DNA of 64,000 nt from Dermacentor variabilis (Eukaryota > Arthropoda > Arachnida > Ixodida > Ixodidae): assembly GCF_050947875.1 (NCBI RefSeq), contig NC_134573.1:49176115-49240114 (forward strand), read 5' to 3'. The notes below the pieces were generated by a model. The model saw only the letters and a list, made by a program, of their open reading frames with translations, ran no database searches and had not been told where the DNA came from. Position numbers and translations under genes: made by a program. How positions within the stretch are numbered: the stretch's first letter is position 1; the number at the start of each line of letters is the position of its first letter. This document shows positions 1-10,185 of this stretch, piece by piece.

Positions 1-245
1 ATTTTTCTCATCCGTATTCACGAAAGAAAGTATTACTAATTTGCCCTTTGTTGCAGATCTAGATTACCGGTACATGGAACCTATTGACATTACTATTGAT
101 GGTATTGTTCAGCTTATTAATAAATGGAAAGTTTCGTCTTCAGCAGGTATTGACAGTATTAATTCTAAATTACTGCAAAAGTACAGTATCAGTATCTAGC
201 AAGTTTTTACTTTACATTTTTCATCAATCTTTCAGGATAGGTCAG
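1..245 (+). mobile_element. CR1/Jockey-like LINE A, piece 1 (before the RT core)
   Basis: Frame 3 reads a typical pre-RT segment of a CR1/Jockey-type ORF2: FFSSVFTKES at the start, then INKWKVSSSAGIDSINSKLL, the region just before RT motif 1. The element enters from outside the window. It is cut at 245 by LINE B and resumes at 3072 in the matching part of the protein (TAKVIPIFK). The 10-bp GATAGGTCAG at 236-245 is repeated at 3062-3071 as the target-site duplication. Further pieces lie at 3072-3877, 4136-~4156, ~5796-5849 and 6160-6905. The family call rests on motif order only. Confidence 0.75.
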
Positions 246-3061
246 GAGGAGGAGACAAAGGAGAGGAAAGACAGGGAGGTTAGCCAGTGTAAGTACCGGC
301 TGGCTACCCTGTGCTGGGGAAAGGGGCAAAGGGAATAAAAGGAGAAAGAAGAAAAGGGGGGAAAATGCAAAAAAAAGAGAAAATTCACACAGTAAGGCGA
401 AACTACGCGCTACAACGTTCAAAGGCGGTCGCACATATCGCAGTTCCTTAAAAACTTCAACAAAGCCCTTAAGGCCTTGAGTGCCGAAGCCCGTCTGGAC
501 CAATGTCCTAGAGCTTTTTCCTCTGTAAAGGGGCGATTGTCCAGTTTTGCAAGAGCGGTCACGAGCACCTTTCTGCGCACTGCGTAACCGAGACAGTCAC
601 ATAGGAGGTGTTGAATCGTCTCCTCGCAGCCGCAGGTGTCACAAGTAGGGCTGTCGGCCATGCCAATGCGGAATGAATAGGAGTGCGTGAATGCCACGCC
701 GAGCCACAGGCGGCACAGAAGTGTTGCTTCCGCTCGTGGCAACCCTGGTGGTAGGCGGAGTTGCAGACGTGGATCCAATTTGTGGAGACGTGCGTTCGTG
801 AAATCACTGGTGTTCCACAGATCCTGCGTAAGCTCGCGGGCGAGGGAGCGAAGACTTGTGGCTGCATCTGTTCTTGACAGCGGTATGGGTGTAATCTGGG
901 CACCATCATGAGCCGACCGGGCAGCGTCATCCGCACTGTCATTTCCTGAAATTCCACAGTGTCCCGGTATCCACTGGTAGATGATGTTGTGTCCCTTGTT
1001 GATTGCGTGATGGTGGAGCAGTCGGATGTCTGCGACTAGTTGCTCATTTGGTCCATGGTTGAAAGGAGACATCAGACACTGAAGAGCTGCCTTTGAGTCA
1101 CATAAGATGGACCATGAATGTGATGATTTGTGAACAATAAACTCCAGAGCAGCACGGATAGCTGCGAGTTCTGCAGCCGTCGATGACGTAATGTGAGATG
1201 TCTTGAACTTGAGCGTGACGCACTCTTCGGGAATCACCACTGCTCCAGCTGAACTATTAGAGGATACAGAACCGTCTGTGTAAACATGGATGCGTCCTCT
1301 GTGCTGTTCATGTAGCACTGAAAGCACGGTTTGTTTGAGGGCGAAAGTGGACATCTCCGTTTTCCTTTTGATACCGGGAATAGCAAGAAGAGCCTGGAGT
1401 GGATGGAGGCACCACAGCGGTTGAGGTGGTCGTGCTGCAGGCGTGAAGATTGACGGTAAAGTTCCATGGTTGGCGGCAATAATCTTGCTAAACGCTGAAC
1501 GAGGTCGAGCGGCAGGAAGGGAGGCGAGATGATGCGATGGAAGGCGGGCGAAGTGCCTGATATGCATCCTTAAAGTGTCGACTTGAAGATACGTGTTGAT
1601 GGGGTGGTCATGCGCGATGGCTATTGTTGCTGCCGTGGACGCACATCTGGGAAGACCAAGGCAAATTCGCAGAGCTTGCGCCTGTACAGATTGGAGGGCA
1701 CAGAGGTTGGTCTTGCCGGTCCCACCCAGTACAGGTAACCTATAGCGCAGGAGACCGAGGAACAGTGCGTTATAGAGTTGGAGCATCGCACTCACAGACG
1801 CACCCCATGCCTTTCCCGCAAGAAATCTGAGCACGTGGGTTATCATGACTAATTTCCTTTTTAGGTAGGAGATATGAGGACTCCAGGAAAGGTCTCGATC
1901 TATTATCACTCCTAGAAACCGGTGCGTCTTCGCGTAGGCAATTGGCTGTCCATTAATTCTGATAACGTACGGTTTCATTGCTTTACGCGTGAAAGCGACT
2001 ATAGAGCACTTCCCGCAGGACAGCTCCAGACCTCGTGCTCGAAGATAACCTGATGTTAGTGTGGCCGCTTTTTGAAGTCTGGCGCGCACCTGAGGACGCG
2101 TCGCTCCTGATGACCAAAGGCATATATCGTCTGCATAGATCGACACATGGACAGATTCCGGAAGGGTATGGACCAGGTCGATGAGCACCAGGTTAAATAG
2201 AGTGGGGCTCAAAACTTTGCCTTGTGGCACGCCTCGGTAGGTGTTGCGTTGTGATGACGCACCGTCCTCTGTTTTCACAAAGAATGACCTGTCCTTCAAG
2301 AAGCTGGATATCCACCGAAAAACAAGGCCGCCTAGGCCGACCTCACCCAAGGCGTCCAGGATGGCTCGATGGGTTACGTTGTCATATGCGCCTTTGACAT
2401 CCAGGAACATCGCCGCTGACAGTCTCCTGAGGCTTTTTTCGTGCTCAACAGACGAGACAAGATCTATAACGTTGTCTATAGAAGAGGGTCCGCGTCGAAA
2501 GCCTGCCATAGCGTCAGGATATAACCTGTAGTGTTCTAGATACCACTCTAGACGCGTCAGCACCATCCTCTCCATCACCTTCCCTAGACAACTGGCCAGA
2601 GCAATGGGACGATAAGACGCCACATCTAGGGGTGATTTACCTGGCTTGAGCAAAGGCACAAGGCGGCTGGACTTCCATGCAGCTGGAACTTCTCCTTCAC
2701 GCCATGAATTATTGTACACGTCTAGAAGTGCATGCCGGGCTGTGTGACCGAGGTTTCCAAGAGCTGCGTATGTCACCCCGTCAGGCCCAGGCGATGAGGA
2801 ACGTCTGCACGCTGCCAACGCCGCCTGCAACTCCTCGATGGAAAACAGATTGTCCATACGAGAATTCCGCGAGATTGGAACATCATGGGGATCACGTATA
2901 GCGAAAGATGGCGCTAGACCAGCAACTTTGAAACAGAAGTCCTCCGCTACGTCGATCTCTCTGCGACCTTGGTAGAGAGCCAGGCATTTGAAGGGGTGGC
3001 GTTGTTGCGGTGTGTGACCGCCGGAGTGTGTATGGCGGTCAGTAGTGCTCGTAGCGTGTCA
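246..3061 (-). mobile_element. LINE B: 5'-truncated RNase H-bearing (I/LOA-like) LINE
   Basis: A 2.8-kb minus-strand insertion into LINE A, flanked by a perfect 10-bp target-site duplication (GATAGGTCAG at 236-245 and 3062-3071). Its 3' end is on the left and is A/G-rich in plus-strand terms. The coding frame is open right up to the 3061 boundary with no start codon, so the copy was truncated at its 5' end when it inserted. That is usual for target-primed reverse transcription. The intact ORF suggests a fairly recent insertion. Confidence 0.88.
419..3061 (-). CDS. LINE B ORF2: reverse transcriptase-RNase H protein (5' partial)
   Basis: One unbroken frame. An ATG lies at 2857 (812 aa from there), but the frame continues upstream to the insertion boundary and reads HPFKCLALYQGRREIDVAED, so no true start is present. 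Numbering from that Met: RT fingers SPGPDGVTY (~22-30), RPIALASCLGKVMERM (~83-98), FLDVKGAYDNV (~151-161), GVPQGKVLSP (~209-218) and the catalytic box YADD (~241-244). RNase H has TDGS (~527-530), an acidic helix AELAAI, DSKAAL (~587) and PGHCGISGNDSADDAA (~632-648). A C-terminal CDTCGC...HLLCDC finger follows at ~739-755. The missing part would carry the APE endonuclease, and ORF1 is absent. The protein would copy LINE RNA in cis. This fragment alone cannot support a full cycle. Confidence 0.85.
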
Positions 3062-3071
3062 GATAGGTCAG

Positions 3072-3877
3072 ATACCCCAGGATTAGAAAACAGCCAAAGT
3101 CATACCCATCTTTAAAGACGCTGACAAAAACTTAGGTGAGAACTACCTACCGATATCACTAACGTGCATATTCTGTAAAATGATGGAACATATTATCGCA
3201 TCTCATGTTTACAAACATCTAGAATCGAACTTCTTCTTTCATTATCAACATGCTTTCAGGAGAGGTTTGTCGTGCGAAACGCAACTACTTGAATTTACTA
3301 CAGATTTACATTTTAACATGAACTCAAACCTTCAAACTGACCGCATCTTTCTGGATTTTTCTAAAGCTTTTGACCGCGTAGCTCACTGTCGCCTGTTTTT
3401 GATTTTATCATCATTAAACCTTGATTCACTAACTCTAGCCTGGCTTCAATGTTTTTTTTCTAACAGGCAGCAGTTTACTTTCACTGACAGCATCTCCTAG
3501 CCCCTTTCAGATGTTTCATCCGGTGTACCACAAGGAAGCGTTCTTGGTCACTTGCTCCTTCTGACCTACATTAATGACATAACCAATAACTTATCATCAT
3601 GCATGCGCATTTTCGCTGACTACTGCATTATCTATTGTTCTATTAACAGCTGCGATGACCACCTGATCCTCCAAAATGATCTTAACCAAATTATTAGTTG
3701 GTGTGACACCTGGCTAATGACTCTAAATTAATCAAAATGTAAAGTGATGTCCTTCACCCGCAAACGCACTAACTTGAACTATTCTTACTGTATTAAAAAT
3801 GTCCCATTATCTCGGACCTCATCATTTAAAAATCTAGGCGTAAATGTTTCAAAAACCCTCTCCTGGACTTCCCACAC
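3072..3877 (+). pseudogene. LINE A RT domain, decayed
   Basis: Continues LINE A after LINE B. The reading is TAKVIPIFKDADKNLGENYL (with TAG where DWK is expected just before), LPISLTCIFCKMMEHI, an open stretch at 3180-3500 with FLDFSKAFDRVAHCRL, then a TAG and a change to SSGVPQGSVLGH. Next comes a damaged catalytic region reading RIFADYCIIY, where a YADD/FADD-type box is expected, and FKNLGVNVSKTLSWTSH. At least three stops and frame changes are visible, so it is dead. It ends at the SINE insertion at 3878. Confidence 0.8.
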
Positions 3878-4121
3878 CCGCCGTGGTTGCTCAGTGGCTA
3901 TGGTGTTAGTCTGCTGAGCACGAGGTCGCGGGATCGAATCCCGGCCACGGCGGCCGCTTTTCGATAGGGGCGAAATGCGAAAAAACACCTGTGTACTTAG
4001 ATTTAGGTGCACGTTAAAGAACCCTAGGTGGTCGAAATTTCCGGAGTCCCCCACTACGGCGTGCCTCATAATCAGAAAGTGGTTTTGGCACCTAAAGCCC
4101 CATAATTTATAATTTATTTTT
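3878..4121 (+). mobile_element. Ruka-type tRNA-derived SINE, full length
   Basis: The tRNA-like head starts CCGCCGTGGTTGCTCAGTGG, with box A around GGTTGCTCAGTGG and box B GGATCGAATCC (the GGTTCGANNCC type). The conserved body then runs through to the end motif GTGGTTTTGGCACCTAAAGC and an AT-rich tail. The target-site duplication is about 14 bp: TGGACTTCCCACAC at 3864-3877 against TGGACTTCTCACAT at 4122-4135 (two mismatches). It is a non-autonomous Pol III element and needs a LINE for mobility. It sits inside LINE A. Confidence 0.9.
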
Positions 4122-4156
4122 TGGACTTCTCACATTACCACCATCTGTGCCAGTGC

Positions 4157-5795
4157 TTCTCCAGCAGCAGTGGGACGAGCTCTGCGAATCCATCGACGGA
4201 CAGATGTGCAACGGCAAATCCTGGGGTATGCTGAAGCACCTTCTCGACGAAAGCGGCTCAAAGTCAAATCAGAGGCATATGTTGGCCCGGGCCCTTCACG
4301 AGGCCACCAGGTCTCACACGGTCGATGAGCTCGTCGCAAAACTGGTACAGAAGTACTTGCCCATCCGTCGCGACGGCGATCCAGTAACCCAACTCCCAGA
4401 CTACCGAGGCCCTCCACGCCCCGAGCTCGACGAAGACTTCTCCGTTGCCGAGGTCAGACAGGTCATCTTCGCGCTCAACCGAAGTCTGCGCCGGGTCCAG
4501 ACGGAGTCACCAACAAAATGTTGAGAAACCTCGAGGACACGTCGATCGTCTTCCTGACCGACAAAATCAACGAGTCCTGGAAGAGCGGCGTTGTTCCTGT
4601 AGAATGGAAGATGGCCTGCACGGTGCTCATTCCCAAGCCCGGCAAGGCCCCGAACATCGAGAACCTCAGGCCGATTTCTTTAACCTCCTGCGTCGGCAAG
4701 GTCATGGAGCGCGTCGTCCTCAACAGGGTAAACACATCCTCGAAGAGCTGGGTTACCAACCTGCGGGATTCCCGAGGGTCAGTACCCCGATCCCCAGGTG
4801 CATTCCAGACAAGTTCGAAGTGGCCTCTGTGCCCCGAAACGTCCATCCCGTCCATAACGAGGGCAGACGCAAGGCCAGAGCAGCAGCCATCCTCAAACAG
4901 ATCAAGCAACGAGACATTAAAGCAAGCTCCGTCGACGCCGCGGAGTACAGCGATGGGAAGACCTTTGCCATCGTTGTGGTCGACTCCAGCGGCAAGATTT
5001 CCAATTGCGCCTCCATTCACACTTCAGACCCCGGTGTCGCCGAGCAAGCCGCCATCGCCCTCGCCCTGCTAGACGGTCGTGGGTCCGACATATATAGCGA
5101 TTCCAAAATGGCAGTTAGGGCTTTTCAGAAGGGCTGCATCGCCAAGCAAGCTGCTCGCCTCCTTAGCAGCTCGAGTCGAGATGCACTCACGCATCATTCA
5201 ATCCACTGGTTTCCAGCTCACGTAGGGTCGGTCGAGGGTGCTCCCCCGAACCTCAATGAGTCTGCTCACGAGGCTGCGCGTGACCTCACCGACCGCGCTT
5301 CCTTTGCAAGAAGCACCGACTCCCCTCCTCCCTACGGCCACAGGGACGCTCCCGCTACTCACAACGAGATTATTAAATTCTTCTACATGTCTAGAAGGGT
5401 CTTTCCACCCTCTCACCCCAAGTTGAATAGGGCGCAAGCCGTTTCGCTTAGGCTTCTGCAGACAAGTACGTATCCGTGTCTGTCCGTTCTCCACGAGGCT
5501 TACCCGGACGTGTATCGCGACGACGCCTGCCCCTCCTGCGGGCAGACCTCCACTCTAGCGCACATGCTGTGGGAGTGTGGGTCGACATACCCCAACTTCA
5601 TCAAGGAGGAGTGGGACTCGCTTCTGCTTATCCCTGCTCTAGAAAAGCAAATCCTCGCTGTCCGGCGTGCCCGCGACCGGGCCGGTGGGCTAGACCTGCC
5701 GGTCCCGACGTGGGACTAACCGGGTGCGCGACGAGTTCGCGTCCTCGCCGGACCTACAATAAAAGTTTCTTCACTCACCCACTCACTCACTCAAT
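4157..5795 (+). pseudogene. LINE C: I-like LINE with the RT palm deleted
   Basis: Starts in the pre-RT region (LQQQWDELCESIDGQMCNG), changes frame near 4500, then reads INESWKSGVVPVEWKMACTV, LIPKPGKAPNIENLRPISLT and GKVMERVVLNRV. After a one-base frame change (ILEELGYQPAGF) it jumps to the connection segment (FEVASVPRNVHPVHNEGRR). The whole palm, including the catalytic YADD box, is gone. RNase H follows in one frame (SDGKTFAIVVV, YSDSKMAVRAF, WFPAHVGS), then a CPSCGQ...AHMLWEC finger, ending at 5719. The 3' end carries AATAAA and a (CACT)n tail at 5757-5795. LINE A resumes at ~5796 (LGYLRRNLRNSPPLTRK). I see no target-site duplication. Confidence 0.8.
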
Positions 5796-5849
5796 CACTG
5801 GGTTACCTGCGACGTAACCTTCGGAACTCACCTCCACTTACCCGCAAAC

Positions 5850-6159
5850 TTGTAGGAATTTCAACTGTTCTTGTTTTTTGTGAGACGCAGTGATCCTAAA
5901 CGAAATATAATATATCACAGAACTACTATGTCTAAAAATTCAAACCCTGATTTTTACGCATCTTCTGATGCACCTCACCCATTTTCTCAGTCCTGAGAAG
6001 AAGGCCGAGGTCTCCATTTGATTTGTTGGGCTCCTCAGAGTCCTTGTCCGGACAAGGACCTTCACTGAGGATACCCAATTTTTGAAATAAATTATACCAT
6101 GTGTTTGGCGCATGATAGCCTGAGTTGCTTATGCGCCATAAAACCCAATACAATACAAT
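5850..6159 (+). mobile_element. 310-bp tailed short retroelement
   Basis: Inserted into LINE A between TRK and the continuing TFVRPRLEF segment. The target-site duplication is ACTTACCCGCAAAC at 5836-5849 against ACTTATCCGCAAAC at 6160-6173 (one mismatch). The right end is GCGCCATAAAACCC followed by an (AATAC)n tail, as in LINE or SINE 3' ends. It contains a 20-bp perfect palindrome GTCCTTGTCCGGACAAGGAC (6040-6059). I see no tRNA head, so it may be the 3' end of an unrecognised LINE. Confidence 0.7.
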
Positions 6160-6905
6160 ACTTATCCGCAAACGGGCATTTCAAACATTTGTTCGCCCTC
6201 GACTTGAGTTCGCCGCTCCAGTCTGTTCTCCCCACCAAAATTACTTAATTACCATGCTGGAATCAATCCAAAATAGAGCCGCACGTTTCACTTCCCGATA
6301 TTATGACTACCGTTCTAGCGTAACTCAAATAAAGATTCACGTTTCATTTCAGCTGCTACATCGCGACATAGCCCTTTTGTCACTATTTTATAAGTACGCC
6401 CACCACTCTAACAAACGTTCCATACACCTAGAAACGTCATCGCACACGTCACACAGATTATACAAGTATCATGGCTTCACGCGCATCTGTGGTAAAACAG
6501 AAGTATTCAACTCATCTGCAATCCCACGTGCCATTCGGCTCTGGAACAGCCTCCCCGACAACATAGTTGCAGAAACTGACCGTGAAGTATTCAAGCACTC
6601 ACTGAACTCGCTTAACCCATGTTAGCCAGTAATGTCACACTCACTGTTCTGTGTTATTTTTTCTACCTTTTTCTTGCACTGTTATACGTTTGTTACAAAC
6701 TTATATAGCTCCTTTTTATTGTACTCATATGCAGCTTTATGTAGCTAATATGTTTCTCCGACTTTTAGGCTGTGTACTTGGCTGCTGTTTTCTTCTATTA
6801 CTGTTGTTACTAGATTGTGTGTACTTGATTGTATGCCCCCCTTACTCAATCCCCATGTAGGGGCCTTGTAAGGTATTTTACAAATAAATAAAATAAAAGT
6901 AAATA
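6160..6905 (+). pseudogene. LINE A: C-terminal ORF2 region, 3' UTR and tail
   Basis: Open to 6625, reading RAFQTFVRPRLEFAAPVCSP, SIQNRAARFTSRYYDYRSSV and AIRLWNSLPDNIVAETDREV, then a stop. This is the usual C-terminus of CR1/Jockey-type ORF2 proteins, with no RNase H. About 280 bp of 3' UTR follows. It contains CCCCCTTACTCAATCCCCATG and ends in an A/AATAAA-rich tail around 6880-6905. Plus-strand LINE A therefore runs from before base 1 to here, with four insertions in it. Confidence 0.8.
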
Positions 6906-7689
6906 AACGCTTAGCGCATCACATCAAATACGCTAAGGGGGTTGATTCAACAATGAAAAAGTGACGAAAGCCCAGTGTATTACTGCGCCACAGTTTTACC
7001 TTCGTGTATCTCAGAAAGGACCATTTCAGAAGTGGGAGCAGACTCTGCCTTCCATGCCGCTGTAGCCAGTAGCATCAGAGCAACGTTTTTCACCGCTGGC
7101 AGACTCATGGTGGCGGTCTTGGTGTTCCACGCAGCCGAGCAACAAATTCACGGAACGGCACCTTTCTTTCAGGGAAAGACGTGACATTTACGAAGGACTT
7201 TCACTTATGACGAGCGAATCTGCGACGCGGTAGCTGGTCCACATGAGCAATGGCTGCAGTTGCATGAGCGAGCAGTATAAAATCTCTCGTAGGCCAGTGG
7301 GCCAGTGAGAGGGAAAGGTGACGCATCCGGTGGAGAGCGTGTTGTCGGAGTTGATACTGCCTCAGCAAATTTGGAGCCTTCTCGCGTCATTCAAGAGTAA
7401 TATTGATTGCGAGCATTGTGCTCTTGTAGCAGACTTCCGGCGAAACTATTTAGGCTACAGATTTCATTACGAGAACTATTACTCGAAACGTTATATTTCG
7501 CCGCACTTGGGCCGCCACATTTCACAAAGCGCTTCGTTGAAAAATATCTGCCTCTTTTGAAGAGGGATAGCGCACCGACTGAAAACCCCTCTCAGACCGA
7601 AGCCGCTGCTTGTCGCGACAAAAACATAATCATGCCGCTTTATTCTACTCATGGCTTTTCAGATGCCGTTTGTTATCGAGAGATAACAT
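6906..7689. other. Unassigned stretch
   Basis: No family-recognisable coding, RNA gene, inverted repeat or LTR pair was seen. The open frames here (up to 132 codons) show no motif or biased composition and end arbitrarily. Confidence 0.4.
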
Positions 7690-8620
7690 TTCAAATGCGT
7701 TGTAACTGCTTCCCCACTAATAAGAAAATAATCATGATAACACTTATTATAATTTATCAAAGGCCTTTGATTGCGTATGTCACAGTAAATTATTCGCAAA
7801 ACTAAGAAGTGTAATCGGAGAGGGATTGGTTTTATCATGGATAAAAGATGTTTTAGCAAACCGCTCACAGTTCGTGCTTTTGGAAGGTGTTTAATCAGAA
7901 ACAGTCCCTGGAACTTAAGGAGTTCCTCAAGGTTCCGTCCTGGGACCATCATCATTTTTAATCTTTATAAGTTATATTACAGAAAACATTAACTGTTGTA
8001 TCAAGTCCTTCCCTTACGGCTGCATTTTTATAAGAAAATTGACAGCATCACAAACCACTTTAAACTGAATGCATCCCTTGATAAGTTAGTAGACTGGTGC
8101 GCTAAATAGTAAATGTCCATTAATGTCAAAAAAAATCCGTAACCATTACAGTAACACTCAAAGAGAACCCGACCCAATTCACTGACACTCTTAATGGTAA
8201 ACCACCAGCGAATTTGGAACAACATAAGTATTTAGGCGTTACGTTGACGTCTGACCTCAGATAGGACACAAAAGTTGCCATTGTTGCGGCAGCCGCACTA
8301 CGCAAGCTGCTCTGTATAAAAACTTGTTTACTGATGGCACCCGCGCCCGTAAAGCTAATAGCAGACTAAATTCGTAAGATATATCTTAGAATATGCTAAC
8401 AAAGTTTGGTTCCCTCATTCCCTAACTAGTATAACAAAATTGGAGTCAGTACAGCGCAAGGTCATCAGATTTGTGTATAACAAGTATAAATGCACGGACT
8501 CTCCCACTAACTTTCTGGCTTCTTTTGGTACTAGGGCACTATGCACAAGAGCAAAGCAGGCACGTCTCTAGCTTTTGTACCAACTGCTAAATTGTCATTT
8601 ATAACATAGGTGTGTCTAAT
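7690..8620 (+). pseudogene. Decayed CR1/Jockey-like LINE fragment (RT domain)
   Basis: Reading across frames gives KAFDCVCHSKLFAKLRSVIG (7760-7820), then SWIKDVLANRSQFVLLEG, then GVPQGSVLGPSSFLIFI near 7920-7960, and later EHKYLGVTLTSDLR-type and TKLESVQRKVIRFVYNKY-like segments (8220-8500). These are RT motif 3, the G-V-P-Q-G-S box and the post-RT region of CR1/Jockey ORF2. Stops and frameshifts are frequent. Both ends are ragged, with no tail or target-site duplication seen. Confidence 0.7.
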
Positions 8621-9210
8621 GTTGAATTCCAATGGTAGATCGCGAGCGCTCGGCTGGATCACGAACGGAGCGCGTCGCTCCGACTGGGATCGCTCTCATC
8701 TGCTCACACCATATCTGCGAAGGGAATGTGTGCGCTCCCGCCGGGGCGCTTAGTACAGGAAAATCAAGTGAGAGGGCTGCTAGAATAGAGAGAGCAACAA
8801 GCGCTTGGAAGCGCAACCCACCATCCCATTTCACTGTCCGCATTAGAAGAATCATCACTCGACTTGGAAGTTGTACTGTCTGAGTCGGAGCTGTCTAAGA
8901 GCGCGAACAAAATCGCACGGCGCGAAGCGGCGTCCGCGTTTCCCATGTCGTCCATAGCTGCCCGGGAACGCAAACAGGCGACCGTGACAGGAAGCAGAGG
9001 CGGGTGAAGGAAATACGTCACGAGGACTTCCGGTCAAATCTGCCGATTTCGGCGGGGCAAATATTTTTGCTCCACGGAGCAATCTGGGATCAGCGGCTGG
9101 TCCCAATCTGCCATTGGAACACTCAGCTCACGCTCCCATTCTGCCATTGGAATAGGATTGCTCCATACAGAGCAGAAAAACTTGATCTGGATCTGCCACT
9201 GGAATTCAAC
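8621..9210. mobile_element. Candidate TIR DNA transposon, non-autonomous, 590 bp
   Basis: The left end GTTGAATTCCAATGGTAGATC (8621-8641) is the inverse of the right end (9190-9210), 19 of 21 bases. Near the right end the motif TCTGCCA(T/C)TGGAA occurs three times (about 9107, 9141 and 9193), as subterminal repeats do in some DNA transposons. A minus-strand open frame (9021-8764) reads MDDMGNADAASRRAILFALL followed by a Ser/Asp-rich run. That resembles the N-terminus of PIF/Harbinger-type proteins, but I cannot confirm it. The terminal GTTGAATTC may itself include a target duplication. Confidence 0.45.
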
Positions 9211-10185
9211 ATAAGTATGCCGCATGTTCACAGTCGCGCCCAACTCGTCGTGAGCATAAATACACATTACCTGAATATTCTTTCAACAATGACTCTCTTG
9301 GGCGATCGTTTCCTTTCATTTATGATACGCAAACGGAATCGGGCAAGTCCATAGGTCACGCACGCCGATACAGTGTCCGCTTTCACTGCAAAGTTAGAAC
9401 ATACATCTAACATCTAGTACCATCGCCATTGCCGCGGACACTCTCTCATTTGAACGCTAGTTCCGTTTCTTAGATTCCTGCACTTATACAATGTATTTCT
9501 TTTCCTAATATTTCTTGGTGATGGCCCATAAAATATGTACCGCTTGTCATGGTGAAAGAGATTGCTTATGCTAGTGCACATAACTGTGTTCTTGTACTAT
9601 AACTTGCTTGCTTCTTTATTCCATTCCCATTTTTGTTACAGATTGCAATCCTGTGCCTGGTTGTGCTTCGCTTTCTTATTTTCAGTATTATTTGGTGGTG
9701 TTTGCACATTACACATAACCGATACGGGGTTTATTCTCTTTGCTTGGCAAACTGGTTGCAATCCTTCCTCGTGGTTGTGCCTCATTTCTTGTGCGCAGCA
9801 TGAACATTTTCGAAATGTGAATTTGAATTTGTTGGTGATCTGCGCTTTAAATGCACTGTATGGAAACTTCCTTTCTTTCTTTTTCTCGAATAACTTTTAA
9901 GCACAATGTTCTTCATTGTACATGGTTAAACTTACTACATTAATGATGGTTTTGCTGAAAAAACTGCTCCGACCACATTTATTGGTTTAATGCTATCCTC
10001 GCGGATGTGCATCGGTATTTCCTTTCTTCGTTTGTTTGTGGGTGTTTGCATACAGCGCATGTTTTCAATATGTCGTTCATTCTTTATGTTCTCTTAAAAA
10101 GATGAATGTCTTAGTAATGCCCACCTGCTGTGCTCTGAATTGAGAGTGGCAGTATCGAAAATAAATAAATAAAAAATAAATTATC
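9211..10185 (+). other. AT-rich stretch with diverged ~114-bp repeats and an AATAAA tail
   Basis: The phrase TTGCAATCCT...GTGGTTGTGC recurs at about 9644, 9756 and (weaker) 9984, a spacing of ~114 or twice that. The stretch ends with GAGAGTGGCAGTATCGAAA and an (AATA)n tail at 10158-10178. The best guess is the 3' UTR and tail of a LINE whose coding part is not recognisable here. Confidence 0.4.

Noticed and set aside
3878..3955. A functional tRNA gene
   Set aside because: The tRNA-like head is continuous with a conserved SINE body and flanked by a target-site duplication. The same applies to the copies at 12604, 23771 and 43765.
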